DNA of 22,277 bases from a virus, in the IMG/VR virus record IMGVR_UViG_3300021379_001099, positions 1-22,277 of that record; one strand, given 5' to 3'. Made by a program: the position numbers and the translations under genes. Shown piece by piece: positions 6,544 to 13,550 of the stretch (position 1 is its first letter; the number at the start of each line of letters is the position of its first letter). The notes under the pieces were generated by a model. It had not been told where the DNA came from, made no database searches, and was given only the letters and a program-made list of their open reading frames with translations.

Positions 6544-7005
6544 ATGTTGATATCTAAATTAAAAGAAGGGGATGAGTTTATATTTCCTATAAGCTATTGG
6601 AATAAGTGGAAAGTAGACTATGTGTCCGAGAAGTACGTACACTGCTCTTATATTGATCCTATTTCCCCTCGACCGATGTGCTATAAGTTCTCGAAGAGAG
6701 GGGACGTGCTATTAATGAAACATATAGATAGAGTAGCAGAGGCCCTTATATGTCATAATCTCCTTTATGAGAAATTTGATGATCCTAAGATTAGCGATAG
6801 TCGGTATGATTATTTAAATTCCCGATACTTTATGGTATGCGATCATTACGAGTTGACTCCTCATAAATCAGTAGTTCGAGATTCAGGAATGATTAAAGTT
6901 TCCGCCCTTGCTAAAAAACTAGACTCGCTCAGTAAAGAAGAAGTGGAAGGGAGATTGCTCAGGCTATATAAAGCAGCAGGGCCTATTGTAATGGGAATCT
7001 ACTAA
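6544..7005 (+). CDS. Orphan NAD-dependent DNA ligase Ia-like domain protein
   Basis: A 153-aa protein. Start at ATG 6544 with AAGGAG at 6530-6535 (a TTG three bases before is also possible). N-terminal 60 residues: a small beta-rich module (EGDEFIFPISYWNKWKVDYV). Residues about 64-118, counting from the TTG, match the Ia helical domain of LigA: LLYEKFDDPKISDSRYDYL aligns with the family's 'YLYHVMDAPEIPDAEYDRL', keeping the equivalents of E. coli Tyr22, Asp32, Tyr35 and Asp36 (His23 is Glu), then TPHKSVVRDSG in place of 'TPDSPTQRVG'. In LigA this domain binds the NMN half of NAD+. The adenylation domain with KxDG is absent, so it is not a ligase by itself. Stand-alone Ia-like proteins exist in phages without known function. 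Confidence 0.68.
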   Translation: MLISKLKEGDEFIFPISYWNKWKVDYVSEKYVHCSYIDPISPRPMCYKFSKRGDVLLMKHIDRVAEALICHNLLYEKFDDPKISDSRYDYLNSRYFMVCDHYELTPHKSVVRDSGMIKVSALAKKLDSLSKEEVEGRLLRLYKAAGPIVMGIY

Positions 7006-7018
7006 AAGGGAGGTATGT

Positions 7019-7264
7019 ATGGATTTTAAAAACTTAGAGAAAGCTGCTAGAACTTACTTTAGATATCGAGAATCTGAGGAAGAGCTGCTTCAGGACTTAA
7101 AAAATAGTTCGACCATATCCGGAGTGATCCGCATTTCTCCGTCCGCGTACCCTTCCGACTGCCGGGATATAGAATTTGTCGGGGATGGATTTGAGATAAC
7201 TTTTAGGAAGTATATGATGGAAAAAGACAGGAAGAAGGAAGAGAAGAGCGGACCTTCCTTATAG
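7019..7264 (+). CDS. Small hypothetical protein
   Basis: An 81-aa protein starting at ATG 7019 behind GGGAGG (7008-7013). The N-terminal 30 residues form a charged helix (ARTYFRYRESEEELLQDLK); the middle (STISGVIRISPSAYPS) and DIEFVGDGFEITFRKY look like three beta strands; the end is a Lys/Glu tail. The stretch 7120-7190 is richer in C and G (TCC, CGC, GTC, GCG codons) than the AT-rich neighbours, which may mean a different origin or a constraint at the DNA or RNA level. Function unknown. Confidence 0.7.
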   Translation: MDFKNLEKAARTYFRYRESEEELLQDLKNSSTISGVIRISPSAYPSDCRDIEFVGDGFEITFRKYMMEKDRKKEEKSGPSL

Positions 7265-7299
7265 TGGAAAGTTTTACTTCAAAAATTAAGGAGCTTATT

Positions 7300-7626
7300 A
7301 TGATTAGATATCTTGTCGCAAGCCTGCTAGTATTCGGAAGCTGTAGCCTGCCTAGCGAGGCAGTATCAAGAATAGAAATCCCTCGATCGAGTCCAAGGCA
7401 TGTTCCCCAACAGCTGTTTAAAGATATTCTAGGGTCTGTCCTTGTGGATCGTAAAGTAGTTGTCGAGATTCCTGGCGATCCCTTGAAAGCTCGTTTACTC
7501 TTTCTTAAGATTCAAGAGGCTCTTAAGTATTATGGAGTATTGACTAAATTTGAAGTTCTCGAAGAAAAGGGCAAACCTTCGGTGGGGACTTATACTTACT
7601 ATAGGGATATTAAAAGTTTTAGATAA
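7300..7626 (+). CDS. Predicted lipoprotein
   Basis: A 108-aa secreted protein. I choose ATG 7300, which has AAGGAG at 7288-7293 and makes the N-terminus a proper signal sequence: basic start MIR, hydrophobic core YLVASLLVF, then GSCSLP with Cys16 as the likely lipid-modified residue (lipobox F-G-S-C). The upstream GTG at 7264 would bury the signal. The mature part is about 93 residues, with strand-helix-strand features (VDRKVVVEIPGDPLKARLLFLKIQEALKYYG). Phage lipoproteins of this size include superinfection-exclusion proteins and outer spanins; no partner inner spanin is seen next to it. One copy of the AACAGCTGTT palindrome lies inside (7409-7418). Confidence 0.65.
   Translation: MIRYLVASLLVFGSCSLPSEAVSRIEIPRSSPRHVPQQLFKDILGSVLVDRKVVVEIPGDPLKARLLFLKIQEALKYYGVLTKFEVLEEKGKPSVGTYTYYRDIKSFR
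7409..7418. repeat. AACAGCTGTT palindrome, copy 2
   Basis: Exact copy inside the lipoprotein gene, read there as Gln-Gln-Leu-Phe. Confidence 0.6.
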
Positions 7627-7920
7627 ACTCTGGGCACTCGAGAGTATAAACAAGAGTCGGAAGGGTAGCACTAAGTGATTAGGCGCTATCTTCTCAGATT
7701 CAGGATCTGGCTTCTTTCCCTGCGAGAGGCTAAATAATGCAGGGACTTAATTACATAGTCTGAACGCATCGTAGCGGTAAAATGTGCTAGTCGGAATTGA
7801 CCGGCAGGAGACTTTAAACTAAAGGCTAGGTGAGGGAGTTGTTGCCTATCACCTTTACTAGTGAAGAGTTATTGATCTAGGGCCGTACGCTACATTTTCT
7901 TTAGGAAATAAGGGCAATTT
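7627..7920 (+). ncRNA. Candidate structured RNA, unknown class
   Basis: This gap between the lipoprotein gene and the second promoter has no convincing ORF on either strand. On the + strand it holds many short complementary segments: GGTAGC/GCTATC (7664-7669/7685-7690), CAGAT/ATCTG (7695-7699/7705-7709), CCCTGC/GCAGGG (7718-7723/7739-7744), GUCGG/CCGGC (7790-7794/7801-7805), CUUU/AAAG with flanking AG/CU (7808-7826) and AGGTGA/TCACCT (7828-7833/7849-7854). Long-range helices AAAATGT/ACATTTT (7779-7785/7892-7898) or GTAGCG/CGCTAC (7771-7776/7888-7893) would enclose the last three hairpins; these two share bases and exclude each other. I do not recognise tRNA, tmRNA, RNase P or a riboswitch. 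Without alignment or folding this is a candidate only; a replication origin is another possibility. Confidence 0.4.
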
Positions 7921-7960
7921 TATAAAAAGAGACCGTGCGATCTTTCAAATAAATAGGAAA

Positions 7961-7984
7961 TGTGTTATAATAAAGGAATAGAGG
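7961..7984 (+). promoter_or_regulatory. Extended -10 promoter, copy 2
   Basis: TGTGTTATAATAAAG, then GAATAGAGG: TATAAT at 7966-7971 with TGT extension at 7963-7965. It is almost the same as the motif at 5893 over some 22 bases, and AATAAAT lies 11-12 nt upstream of the -10 box in both. The -35 region is weak (TTTCAA at 7943-7948). The predicted start is near 7978, about 21 nt before the micro-gene. It marks the second TM-peptide/zincin cassette. Confidence 0.75.
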
Positions 7985-7998
7985 AAAGGAGGGAAGTC

Positions 7999-8121
7999 AT
8001 GAAAACATTACTCATTATAGCACTGTCAGTAGTCGTCCTAGAGGTTACATCTTTTGTATTAGAAGAGTCCGGCCTAACAGGGTTATCTAAGAAACTAAAA
8101 ACGGCTTTGGTAAGGGATTGA
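7999..8121 (+). CDS. 40-aa single-span membrane peptide (cassette 2)
   Basis: A micro-gene right behind the second promoter, with AAAGGAGGGAAGTC before its ATG; the last bases GAAGTCATG resemble AAAGTCATG of cassette 1. The peptide starts MKTLLIIALSVVVLEV (hydrophobic 4-21 with one Glu) and ends with a basic tail (KKLKTALVRD). It can be a single membrane span with a cytoplasmic tail, or an uncleaved signal. Its stop overlaps the possible TTG start of the following zincin gene. There is no clear residue identity with the 33-aa peptide of cassette 1; only position, size and hydrophobic character are shared. Confidence 0.65.
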   Translation: MKTLLIIALSVVVLEVTSFVLEESGLTGLSKKLKTALVRD

Positions 8122-8123
8122 TT

Positions 8124-8690
8124 ATGGATTACGCTCGGATAAAGGAGCTGAAATATTGGAGATCTCGGGTGCTTCTATTTAGTTATGGATTTACCAGGAA
8201 AGAGAGGGAGCTTGCTTTCGCTAAATACTTTAAATCAGGCCAAGAACATGGGCATTGTATGAAATTCACAGATGGGGCCTGGTTAGTCATAGTACCTCGC
8301 TACCGAGATCAGTCTCTCCTGAGAGCTGTTTTATGTCATGAATATCATCACGCTCTCTTTCAAGATTGGTCGGATGAGTATATGAGTAGGAGTACGGAGG
8401 AGTATCTAGCAGATAAGTTGTCAGCGGACTTAGGACACAAAAAGCCTCTGCTTGATATACTTAAATATCATATTGATCGTCATGATAAAAAAGAATTGGA
8501 CTATATTGATATAGATCTGCTAAGATCTAGATATGAAGTTTTAAATGAGTGGAGGAAGTGTAATGAATCAAGAAATCTTAAAGACGAGGCATCTCAATCT
8601 GATAGCAGATCAAAAAGACTCGAACGTGCGTTCGGCAGTGCGAGCCTTTCATGTGAAGTTAAATGGATCTCTAAATCAGATTGCTACTAA
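8124..8690 (+). CDS. HExxH zinc metalloprotease-like protein B
   Basis: A 188-aa protein from ATG 8124 (a TTG at 8118 is an alternative). HEYHH at 72-76 is the zincin motif, preceded by a hydrophobic helix (SLLRAVLCHEYHHALF). EEYLADKLSADLG (92-104), about 20 residues later, fits the E-x-x-A-D helix of M48-like peptidases, with Glu93 as the possible third zinc ligand. The rest is helical and charged. The last 40 residues (from about 148) are rich in Ser, Arg and Lys, look like non-natural protein and coincide with an overlapping frame that has its own strong ribosome site at 8563. The stop overlaps the end of a convergent gene. It lacks a membrane segment, unlike zincin A, but follows a TM-peptide gene. 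Substrate unknown. Confidence 0.75.
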   Translation: MDYARIKELKYWRSRVLLFSYGFTRKERELAFAKYFKSGQEHGHCMKFTDGAWLVIVPRYRDQSLLRAVLCHEYHHALFQDWSDEYMSRSTEEYLADKLSADLGHKKPLLDILKYHIDRHDKKELDYIDIDLLRSRYEVLNEWRKCNESRNLKDEASQSDSRSKRLERAFGSASLSCEVKWISKSDCY

Positions 8691-8760
8691 GATAAGAAGT
8701 AAAAAATTACCCCCTGTAAAATCGGCAACAATATCGCAACCCCTCCGACGATCGTTCTGA
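8563..8760 (+). CDS. Possible overlapping gene at the end of zincin B
   Basis: A 65-aa frame starting at ATG 8563 with GGAGGAAG just upstream at ideal spacing. Its first 48 residues (MNQEILKTRHLNLIADQ and on) read like a natural amphipathic helical protein, more so than the zincin B tail encoded by the same bases. It overlaps zincin B by 128 nt and runs 74 nt into the convergent gene on the other strand, which argues against it. Either this is a true overlapping gene or the ribosome site is accidental. Confidence 0.4.
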   Translation: MNQEILKTRHLNLIADQKDSNVRSAVRAFHVKLNGSLNQIATKIRSKKLPPVKSATISQPLRRSF

Positions 8761-8944
8761 TCTGAATGCGTTGTTGTCGCAGAGGTGAGATGTCTCGTTC
8801 TATGCGAGCTTCCACCTCTTTTATTTCATCATCTACTTTTTGCATTAATCTTTCATTTGATCTATCCACTTTATCACGTAAAGAGTCGAGCCTCTTATTC
8901 AGAAGCTTCAACTCTGCAAAAATCAGCATTCGATAATCTTTCAC
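8687..8944 (-). CDS. Coiled-coil protein with C-terminal membrane anchor (XhlA-like layout)
   Basis: An 85-aa protein, last gene of the structural operon. The start is GTG at 8944, sharing one base with the stop of the upstream gene; AAGGA lies 8 nt before it. Residues 8-60 form a charged coiled coil (LLNKRLDSLRDKVDRSNERL), residues 63-84 a hydrophobic span (RTIVGGVAILLPILQGVIFYFL) with the C-terminus at the membrane. This N-terminal coiled coil plus C-terminal anchor is the layout of XhlA/hemolysin-type proteins found in phage lysis modules. Its place after the tail genes suits a lysis accessory or holin partner, but the family link is by shape only. Its stop overlaps the convergent zincin B stop by 4 nt. 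Confidence 0.7.
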   Translation of the reverse strand: MKDYRMLIFAELKLLNKRLDSLRDKVDRSNERLMQKVDDEIKEVEARIERDISPLRQQRIQIRTIVGGVAILLPILQGVIFYFLS

Positions 8945-9138
8945 TAAATCAGTCCTTCGTCTTTCAACTTTAGAATTTCTTCTCGTATAATCTCTCGAAT
9001 TCGCCTCCGTGCGCGTAGTTTGGCCTTCTCAGGTCTATCTCTACGAGAGGACTCCCATTCTTGATGAATCCTCTCTCGCTCTGTGTCAGAGAGATAAACT
9101 CTCTCACCGTTGATGATTTTAAACATCTCGCTGCCCAT
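8944..9138 (-). CDS. Small hypothetical protein after the tail fibre gene
   Basis: A 64-aa protein. ATG 9138 is preceded by AAAGGTGATATTTT; the gene overlaps the fibre gene end by 20 nt. The N-terminus MGSEMFKIINGERVYLSDTE, followed by a long, very basic and acidic helix (RERIHQEWESSRRDRPEKAK), recalls the short proteins behind fibre genes that begin with 'K-x-x-N-G-x-x-x-x-L-T-x-E-E' and are thought to help tail fibre assembly. This resemblance is weak. The protein should be highly helical and soluble. Confidence 0.6.
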   Translation of the reverse strand: MGSEMFKIINGERVYLSDTERERIHQEWESSRRDRPEKAKLRARRRIREIIREEILKLKDEGLI

Positions 9139-10306
9139 AAAATATCACCTTTCCTGATGCAATGTTTCCTGATGAGAATGCCAACTGAATAGCATTATAA
9201 TCTCCGGCGGTATTACGCTTATGAGTGGTGTAAGTCGTCTCTAACTCTCCTCCAGACTCATAGTAGCAATAGTTTCCTATCACGCAAGGCTTCTCGGTAG
9301 CGTTGTTAAAATCGTAAAACTTAAACTCCCCATATCCTCCCTCACTATTGGCAGCATTTCCTATCCCGTCTCCTATACGCATTTCATCGATGGTCGCATC
9401 GCTATAGTTGACTAGGCCCTCGTCCTCTGTTGCCTGTAATCCTGCTCTTTGATAGTTTGTAGCTCCGCTGTCATACGTACTTCCTCCATCTGAAGAGACT
9501 CTCCAGTGAAGCTCCACGTTGTCTGTAGCTGGAAGTATATTAACTAAAACAGCTTTGTAGCGGGTGTATTGGTCGTCTAGTAGGAACTCAATGGACGAGG
9601 AAGAACTTGCCTCGACTGTCATTAAATGTTCCCACTCTTGATTATTCTTAATAGATCGGATCGACATTCCATCTTTAGTCTGATCTAGTGCCTGTACCGT
9701 CCAATCATCGCTTGCCGACTTCTGCATTCTGAAGCTTCCTAGCGGGACAACAGGGTTATTATCGTAGTCGGTTACTGTCGGCGCACCTAGAATCATCATA
9801 GAGCCGAGGGAATCTGCATCCGCACTAGAAGTTGTTCCAATATTCGCCGATGCAGGGCTTTGAGTTAAATTGGGAATCCGAGAGATACCTACCACGAAAT
9901 CCGAGTAATCGTCCTTAGCCACGGCATATAAGTAGAACGTCGTATCATCCGAAACAGCTGTTGATGCCTTTGTTCCGAATAAGTTTCCTACAATATTGGA
10001 AGACCCTGTATCATCTATAAAGGTAGCGTTCGATGACATAGTTGCCCACTTCAATTGCCCTAGATTGCTCTTGTCAATGAATCCTACAATCGCTGGGTTC
10101 CCATCTGTTACTGAGGATGCCGATAAAGCTGTTCCGTCTGCTCCTGCTACGGTGAAAGTTCCTCCGCTGTAAGAGAATCCTAAGTTATGAACGAAGGGTA
10201 CTCCAGGTGTAATACTTGCTTCATCTAGCCTAGCTATATAGGTAGATACGTCATTCTTGTTATTTCCCCCTAAAGGGATTTTTTGAGTTGGATTTGTTGC
10301 GACCAT
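9119..10306 (-). CDS. Tail fibre / receptor-binding-like protein
   Basis: A 395-aa structural protein, start ATG 10306 after AGGAGCATAAA. It is rich in Ser, Thr, Gly, Asn and Ala with short beta strands throughout, as in fibre and baseplate proteins. The first 150 residues (SYSGGTFTVAGADGTALSAS) look like a beta-sandwich attachment domain, residues 150-225 a second one. From about residue 230 a further domain (SIEFLLDDQYTRYKAVLVNI, then ELHWRVSSDGGSTYDSGATNY) is a module I know from fibre-like proteins of many environmental phages. The three-base gap to the J-like gene upstream and its position as the next gene fit an accessory adhesin at the tail tip. The receptor is unknown. Confidence 0.72.
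   Translation of the reverse strand: MVATNPTQKIPLGGNNKNDVSTYIARLDEASITPGVPFVHNLGFSYSGGTFTVAGADGTALSASSVTDGNPAIVGFIDKSNLGQLKWATMSSNATFIDDTGSSNIVGNLFGTKASTAVSDDTTFYLYAVAKDDYSDFVVGISRIPNLTQSPASANIGTTSSADADSLGSMMILGAPTVTDYDNNPVVPLGSFRMQKSASDDWTVQALDQTKDGMSIRSIKNNQEWEHLMTVEASSSSSIEFLLDDQYTRYKAVLVNILPATDNVELHWRVSSDGGSTYDSGATNYQRAGLQATEDEGLVNYSDATIDEMRIGDGIGNAANSEGGYGEFKFYDFNNATEKPCVIGNYCYYESGGELETTYTTHKRNTAGDYNAIQLAFSSGNIASGKVIFYGQRDV
9953..9962. repeat. AACAGCTGTT palindrome, copy 3
   Basis: Exact copy inside the fibre-like gene, read on the minus strand as Thr-Ala-Val. Confidence 0.6.
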
Positions 10307-10307
10307 T

Positions 10308-13300
10308 TTATGCTCCTACTGCTCGCCACGCTATAGTCGATGCTACAGCTGTGGATGCGTCATTGTAAACTTTAACTTTAAATGTTTGCCCGTCATTATT
10401 ATCGTAAAAGGCAATCTTATATGAATTATCTGTATTGATCGATCCGGTTATCAATGGTGGATTATGGAATCTATCGCTAAAAGTGACTGTGGTTCCGGAC
10501 GCTGATACAGATTGATTTAGAACTCTTTCTTTTTGTTCCTCTAAATCGACTACGAAATCTAAAGAGGTAATCAAGGCTGGTGCGATTGTGTTGTCATTCT
10601 CTATTCTTCCGCTAAAATCTTGAGCTGTAACTTCTCCAATGCTCCAATTCTCGTAAGGATCAAATAGAACATCCCAGCTATTAAGGTAGCTCGGACCTTC
10701 CACCGGCCTCCATTCGAATTTCTGTTTGATATACCTTGCATTAATCTTGGCCTGAGATCCCCAAACTTCGAATCCGTCATAAGATCCGGCATCTAGTCTA
10801 TAATCTACCGAATAAATCCCCGTGGTCTGACCACTCGATGTGCAGAGAAGCTCTGAAATGTTAGCTCCAAAAGATACATTCCTATCAGCTGTTAAATCAA
10901 TCTCAGGAGCCTCATAGCTTGCCGTGGCTGGTACATTCTTGGTGCAGTCAAATAAGTCCTCTATGGTGGAATAATCTCCAGGATCGGCCTCTCTCACGTA
11001 ATTTACTACTCCTGACCAGTGAAGAAAGCAATTAGTGTATGTGCCAGTAGTGCTTATTCCGCTCTCAGAAGCTCTAGATTCGAAGCTTTGATCAGTGGAT
11101 AGTTTATATGCCAGCTTGAAGCTTGGATTGATTACAGCACCCTCTGTATGCCCTCTGCATAGCTCTGAGGTAATGACTCCCCATACTCTAACTTTATCAT
11201 CAAATGATAGGGAAAGGGTCTCTGTGGTATATTTACTCTCTGCTACGGGAGTAGGACAGAGCTTAGCGAATGGCTCGTAATCTTCAATATTAGCCGTCTC
11301 ATTATACTCCATCATTCCCTTTTGATCTTTCGGAATCAATACCCCTGTCCAATAGTGGGTATACCCATCATAAGTGCCGCCAGTGAGATCATCGTCATCC
11401 AACTCAGATATTAATGAGTTAGAGTTAACAACTGTAAGATTAGATGTCGCTGCCGTATTAGAGAAGTTTCCGGAAGTGTCCGCTGCTTTAATATAGAATT
11501 TCCAAGTGCCTGGCTTGATATCCACTGTAGAGAAGTTTGTAGCTCGGATATAATCTTGAATGGGAGTAGCATCTCTGAAAAGTCCCCCTATCGGACCATA
11601 TCGTAATTCGTATCCAGCTAAATCTACGTCTGATACTCCGGGCCAAAAGAAGTTGACAATATTTCCATTCTGACCTGAATGAAGGAATGTAACATTCTCG
11701 GGAGGTGATCTTTTACCCTGCACTACGTGACTAGTTACAGTTGTCCACTCAGAAACAGCTCCTAGATTATTCCTTCCTCTGATTCTAACGTCGTATGAGG
11801 TTCCATCTTCTACGCTTGTAATGAAGTAACTGGTCTCGTCTCCGTTGATTGTGGTAATGTTTCCCCAAAGAGTCTCGCTGGTCTTTTTGATTTGAAGTTG
11901 AATTGCTCCGGCAGGATTGATCAAAGCTTCTGGATGTGCATCCCATGATGCTAGGATTCGAGAGATGATGTCTCCGGAAGGTCCTTTTAATAGTTGATCT
12001 TCTGAGCTGTCAAGCGAGAGATTGGTAGGAGCCGCTACATTAAATACATCTTGCCCTACGCTATTTCCGCTCGCCACGGCAGCAGTCTCTTCTGCGCTCC
12101 AAGACCATACACTGCTATCAATCTTTCTCAGCTTCAGAGCTGTTTTATTCTCTTGAGCTAGCATTACCTTGGTGGATATGACTTCAAATGTATCGCTTGA
12201 TAGATCTAATGGAGAGTACGTTACGTTGATTACATCTCCAGGAAGTACTTGCAGTCCGTGAGCATTAGTGACAATATCTAAAGTGCCTTGCCTTGACTTA
12301 TTGAGAAAGATCTTTGCCAATCTTTGCGCGGTAGCTGCGGACGTTACGAATTGATATTCGATATTTTCGGTGATTTCTTCGTTATTATCTTGAGTCTTGT
12401 AGGCAGCATTGGTAACTTTATTAAAGCTTGTAGACTGCCATAGATTAAGAGGCTCGGCATATGATCCTTTGATGGTGTTGATACTGCTTCTTCTAGATTT
12501 GGCGACGTGATAGCCTCCAGCAGATACAATATGTGACTCGTCAAGAGTTAATGTGGGAGTGCGATATTCTCCAGCTAAAACGCAGTGCTTACCTTCTGCT
12601 TTGAAAACGTATCCATCCATACAGGCTAGGATACCTTTCATGACCTCAGAGGGATCGGCTGAAGTGTCGAATGCTCCATTACAGGTATAGCGATCTTCCG
12701 ATCCTCCACCCGTAAGAGCTACAGATTCCTCACAAACATTGGCAGCCGTGTTAATGTAGGTATCGTTGATTTTAATAGAAGCTCTGCCCATTCCATACCG
12801 AGCATTAGTGAGATAATCGCGATAAATAAGTGCGGGATTATCAGTATAGACTGTAGTTGCTGTCCTGGGGTCATAACACTTCGCTCCTTTTACAACAGCT
12901 GTTATGTTGGTGGGGATTCTTGGGAACAGATCCTGCTTGTACTTATACTTTGCTACGATATTAGCTATCCCTCTGCCTCTCCTTGTTGAGGGGTAAGTAC
13001 TGGGTATCTCTGCTCTTAGCATTGCGCTTGCGTTCTGAGAGTCTGATCCTAGATTCTTTTCGATCGTGATATAAGAAAAGTCTCCTCCAGAGTCGAAATA
13101 CTTTCCTGCATTTCCTTCCACCCCTGTCACTCTTCCCTGAGAGTCTATGGTCAACTTCTCATCTCCGAGATATACATCGCCGATCTCCTCGATCTCATGA
13201 CCTGCCAATGTATAGATGCAATAGAGAGTGTGTCCGTCGTCCTCTGTATAAAACCAAGTCAATGCTCCAGCAACTCTCCTCTGTCCATAAATAACTCGAA

Positions 13301-13550
13301 GAGGAGGATCGGACTCTACTACGGTCTCTAGAAGTCCCGGATCGGTGATAGTAGGGGTGGGAGGCTTTTTAGCTAAAGCCGAAGCGGCTAATCCGGCAAC
13401 CGAGGTTGTGACAAATGCGGTAGCAGCAGCGGTAGTGGCCATGGCAGATACAGTAGTGCCTAATGCAGCGGCAGTTGCAGCAGATGTTGTAAGATAGGTA
13501 GCTCCAAACGTTCCAATGGCAGCTACCGCAGCAGTAGCTATTGCCGGCAT
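10308..13550 (-). CDS. Tail tip attachment protein, lambda J-like
   Basis: A 1080-aa central tail tip protein that should close the tail tube and contact the host. Order: Ala/Thr-rich hydrophobic N-terminus (1-62), a feature of many J-like proteins; DPPLRVIYGQRRVAGALTWF (about 79-98), the conserved start of the hub domain; hub domains to about 490; two fibronectin type III-like domains at about 502-610 (APTNLSL ... SYDVRIRGRNNLGAVSEW) and 613-697 (PENVTF ... WKFYIKAADTSGNFSN); then beta-rich receptor-side domains with two similar cysteine-containing blocks (ELCRGHTEGAV and ELLCTSSGQTTG). The C-terminal 90 residues (NPPLITGSINTDNSYKI) form a further small beta domain. Start overlaps the peptidase-like gene by 13 nt and has GGAGAG upstream. 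Function is firm, host specificity unknown. Confidence 0.9.
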   Translation of the reverse strand: MPAIATAAVAAIGTFGATYLTTSAATAAALGTTVSAMATTAAATAFVTTSVAGLAASALAKKPPTPTITDPGLLETVVESDPPLRVIYGQRRVAGALTWFYTEDDGHTLYCIYTLAGHEIEEIGDVYLGDEKLTIDSQGRVTGVEGNAGKYFDSGGDFSYITIEKNLGSDSQNASAMLRAEIPSTYPSTRRGRGIANIVAKYKYKQDLFPRIPTNITAVVKGAKCYDPRTATTVYTDNPALIYRDYLTNARYGMGRASIKINDTYINTAANVCEESVALTGGGSEDRYTCNGAFDTSADPSEVMKGILACMDGYVFKAEGKHCVLAGEYRTPTLTLDESHIVSAGGYHVAKSRRSSINTIKGSYAEPLNLWQSTSFNKVTNAAYKTQDNNEEITENIEYQFVTSAATAQRLAKIFLNKSRQGTLDIVTNAHGLQVLPGDVINVTYSPLDLSSDTFEVISTKVMLAQENKTALKLRKIDSSVWSWSAEETAAVASGNSVGQDVFNVAAPTNLSLDSSEDQLLKGPSGDIISRILASWDAHPEALINPAGAIQLQIKKTSETLWGNITTINGDETSYFITSVEDGTSYDVRIRGRNNLGAVSEWTTVTSHVVQGKRSPPENVTFLHSGQNGNIVNFFWPGVSDVDLAGYELRYGPIGGLFRDATPIQDYIRATNFSTVDIKPGTWKFYIKAADTSGNFSNTAATSNLTVVNSNSLISELDDDDLTGGTYDGYTHYWTGVLIPKDQKGMMEYNETANIEDYEPFAKLCPTPVAESKYTTETLSLSFDDKVRVWGVITSELCRGHTEGAVINPSFKLAYKLSTDQSFESRASESGISTTGTYTNCFLHWSGVVNYVREADPGDYSTIEDLFDCTKNVPATASYEAPEIDLTADRNVSFGANISELLCTSSGQTTGIYSVDYRLDAGSYDGFEVWGSQAKINARYIKQKFEWRPVEGPSYLNSWDVLFDPYENWSIGEVTAQDFSGRIENDNTIAPALITSLDFVVDLEEQKERVLNQSVSASGTTVTFSDRFHNPPLITGSINTDNSYKIAFYDNNDGQTFKVKVYNDASTAVASTIAWRAVGA
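12894..12903. repeat. AACAGCTGTT palindrome, copy 4
   Basis: Exact copy inside the J-like tail tip gene, read on the minus strand as Thr-Ala-Val. Confidence 0.6.

Noticed and set aside
7598-7607. ACTATAGGGA, like the core of a T7 RNA polymerase promoter, just before the candidate RNA
   Set aside because: The upstream specificity part (TAATACGACTC) does not match, no second copy of a longer motif is seen, and no phage RNA polymerase gene is in the window.
7655-7730. tRNA-like arms in the gene-free stretch
   Set aside because: No 7-bp acceptor stem, no T-loop consensus and no CCA-compatible end can be arranged.
7740-7830. Possible group I intron core (GACT...AGTC pairs)
   Set aside because: Conserved P7/P3 elements do not line up, and the flanks are two unrelated genes rather than a split exon.
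8701-8719. Possible terminator for the minus-strand operon: TTAC-N5-GTAA followed by six T
   Set aside because: Only four A/T-rich base pairs with one G-C; too weak, and it lies inside the coding sequence.
11095-11280. Plus-strand ORFs inside the structural genes (also near 14072, 15765, 20053 and 21516)
   Set aside because: They are shadows of long minus-strand genes with clear families, and lack ribosome sites.
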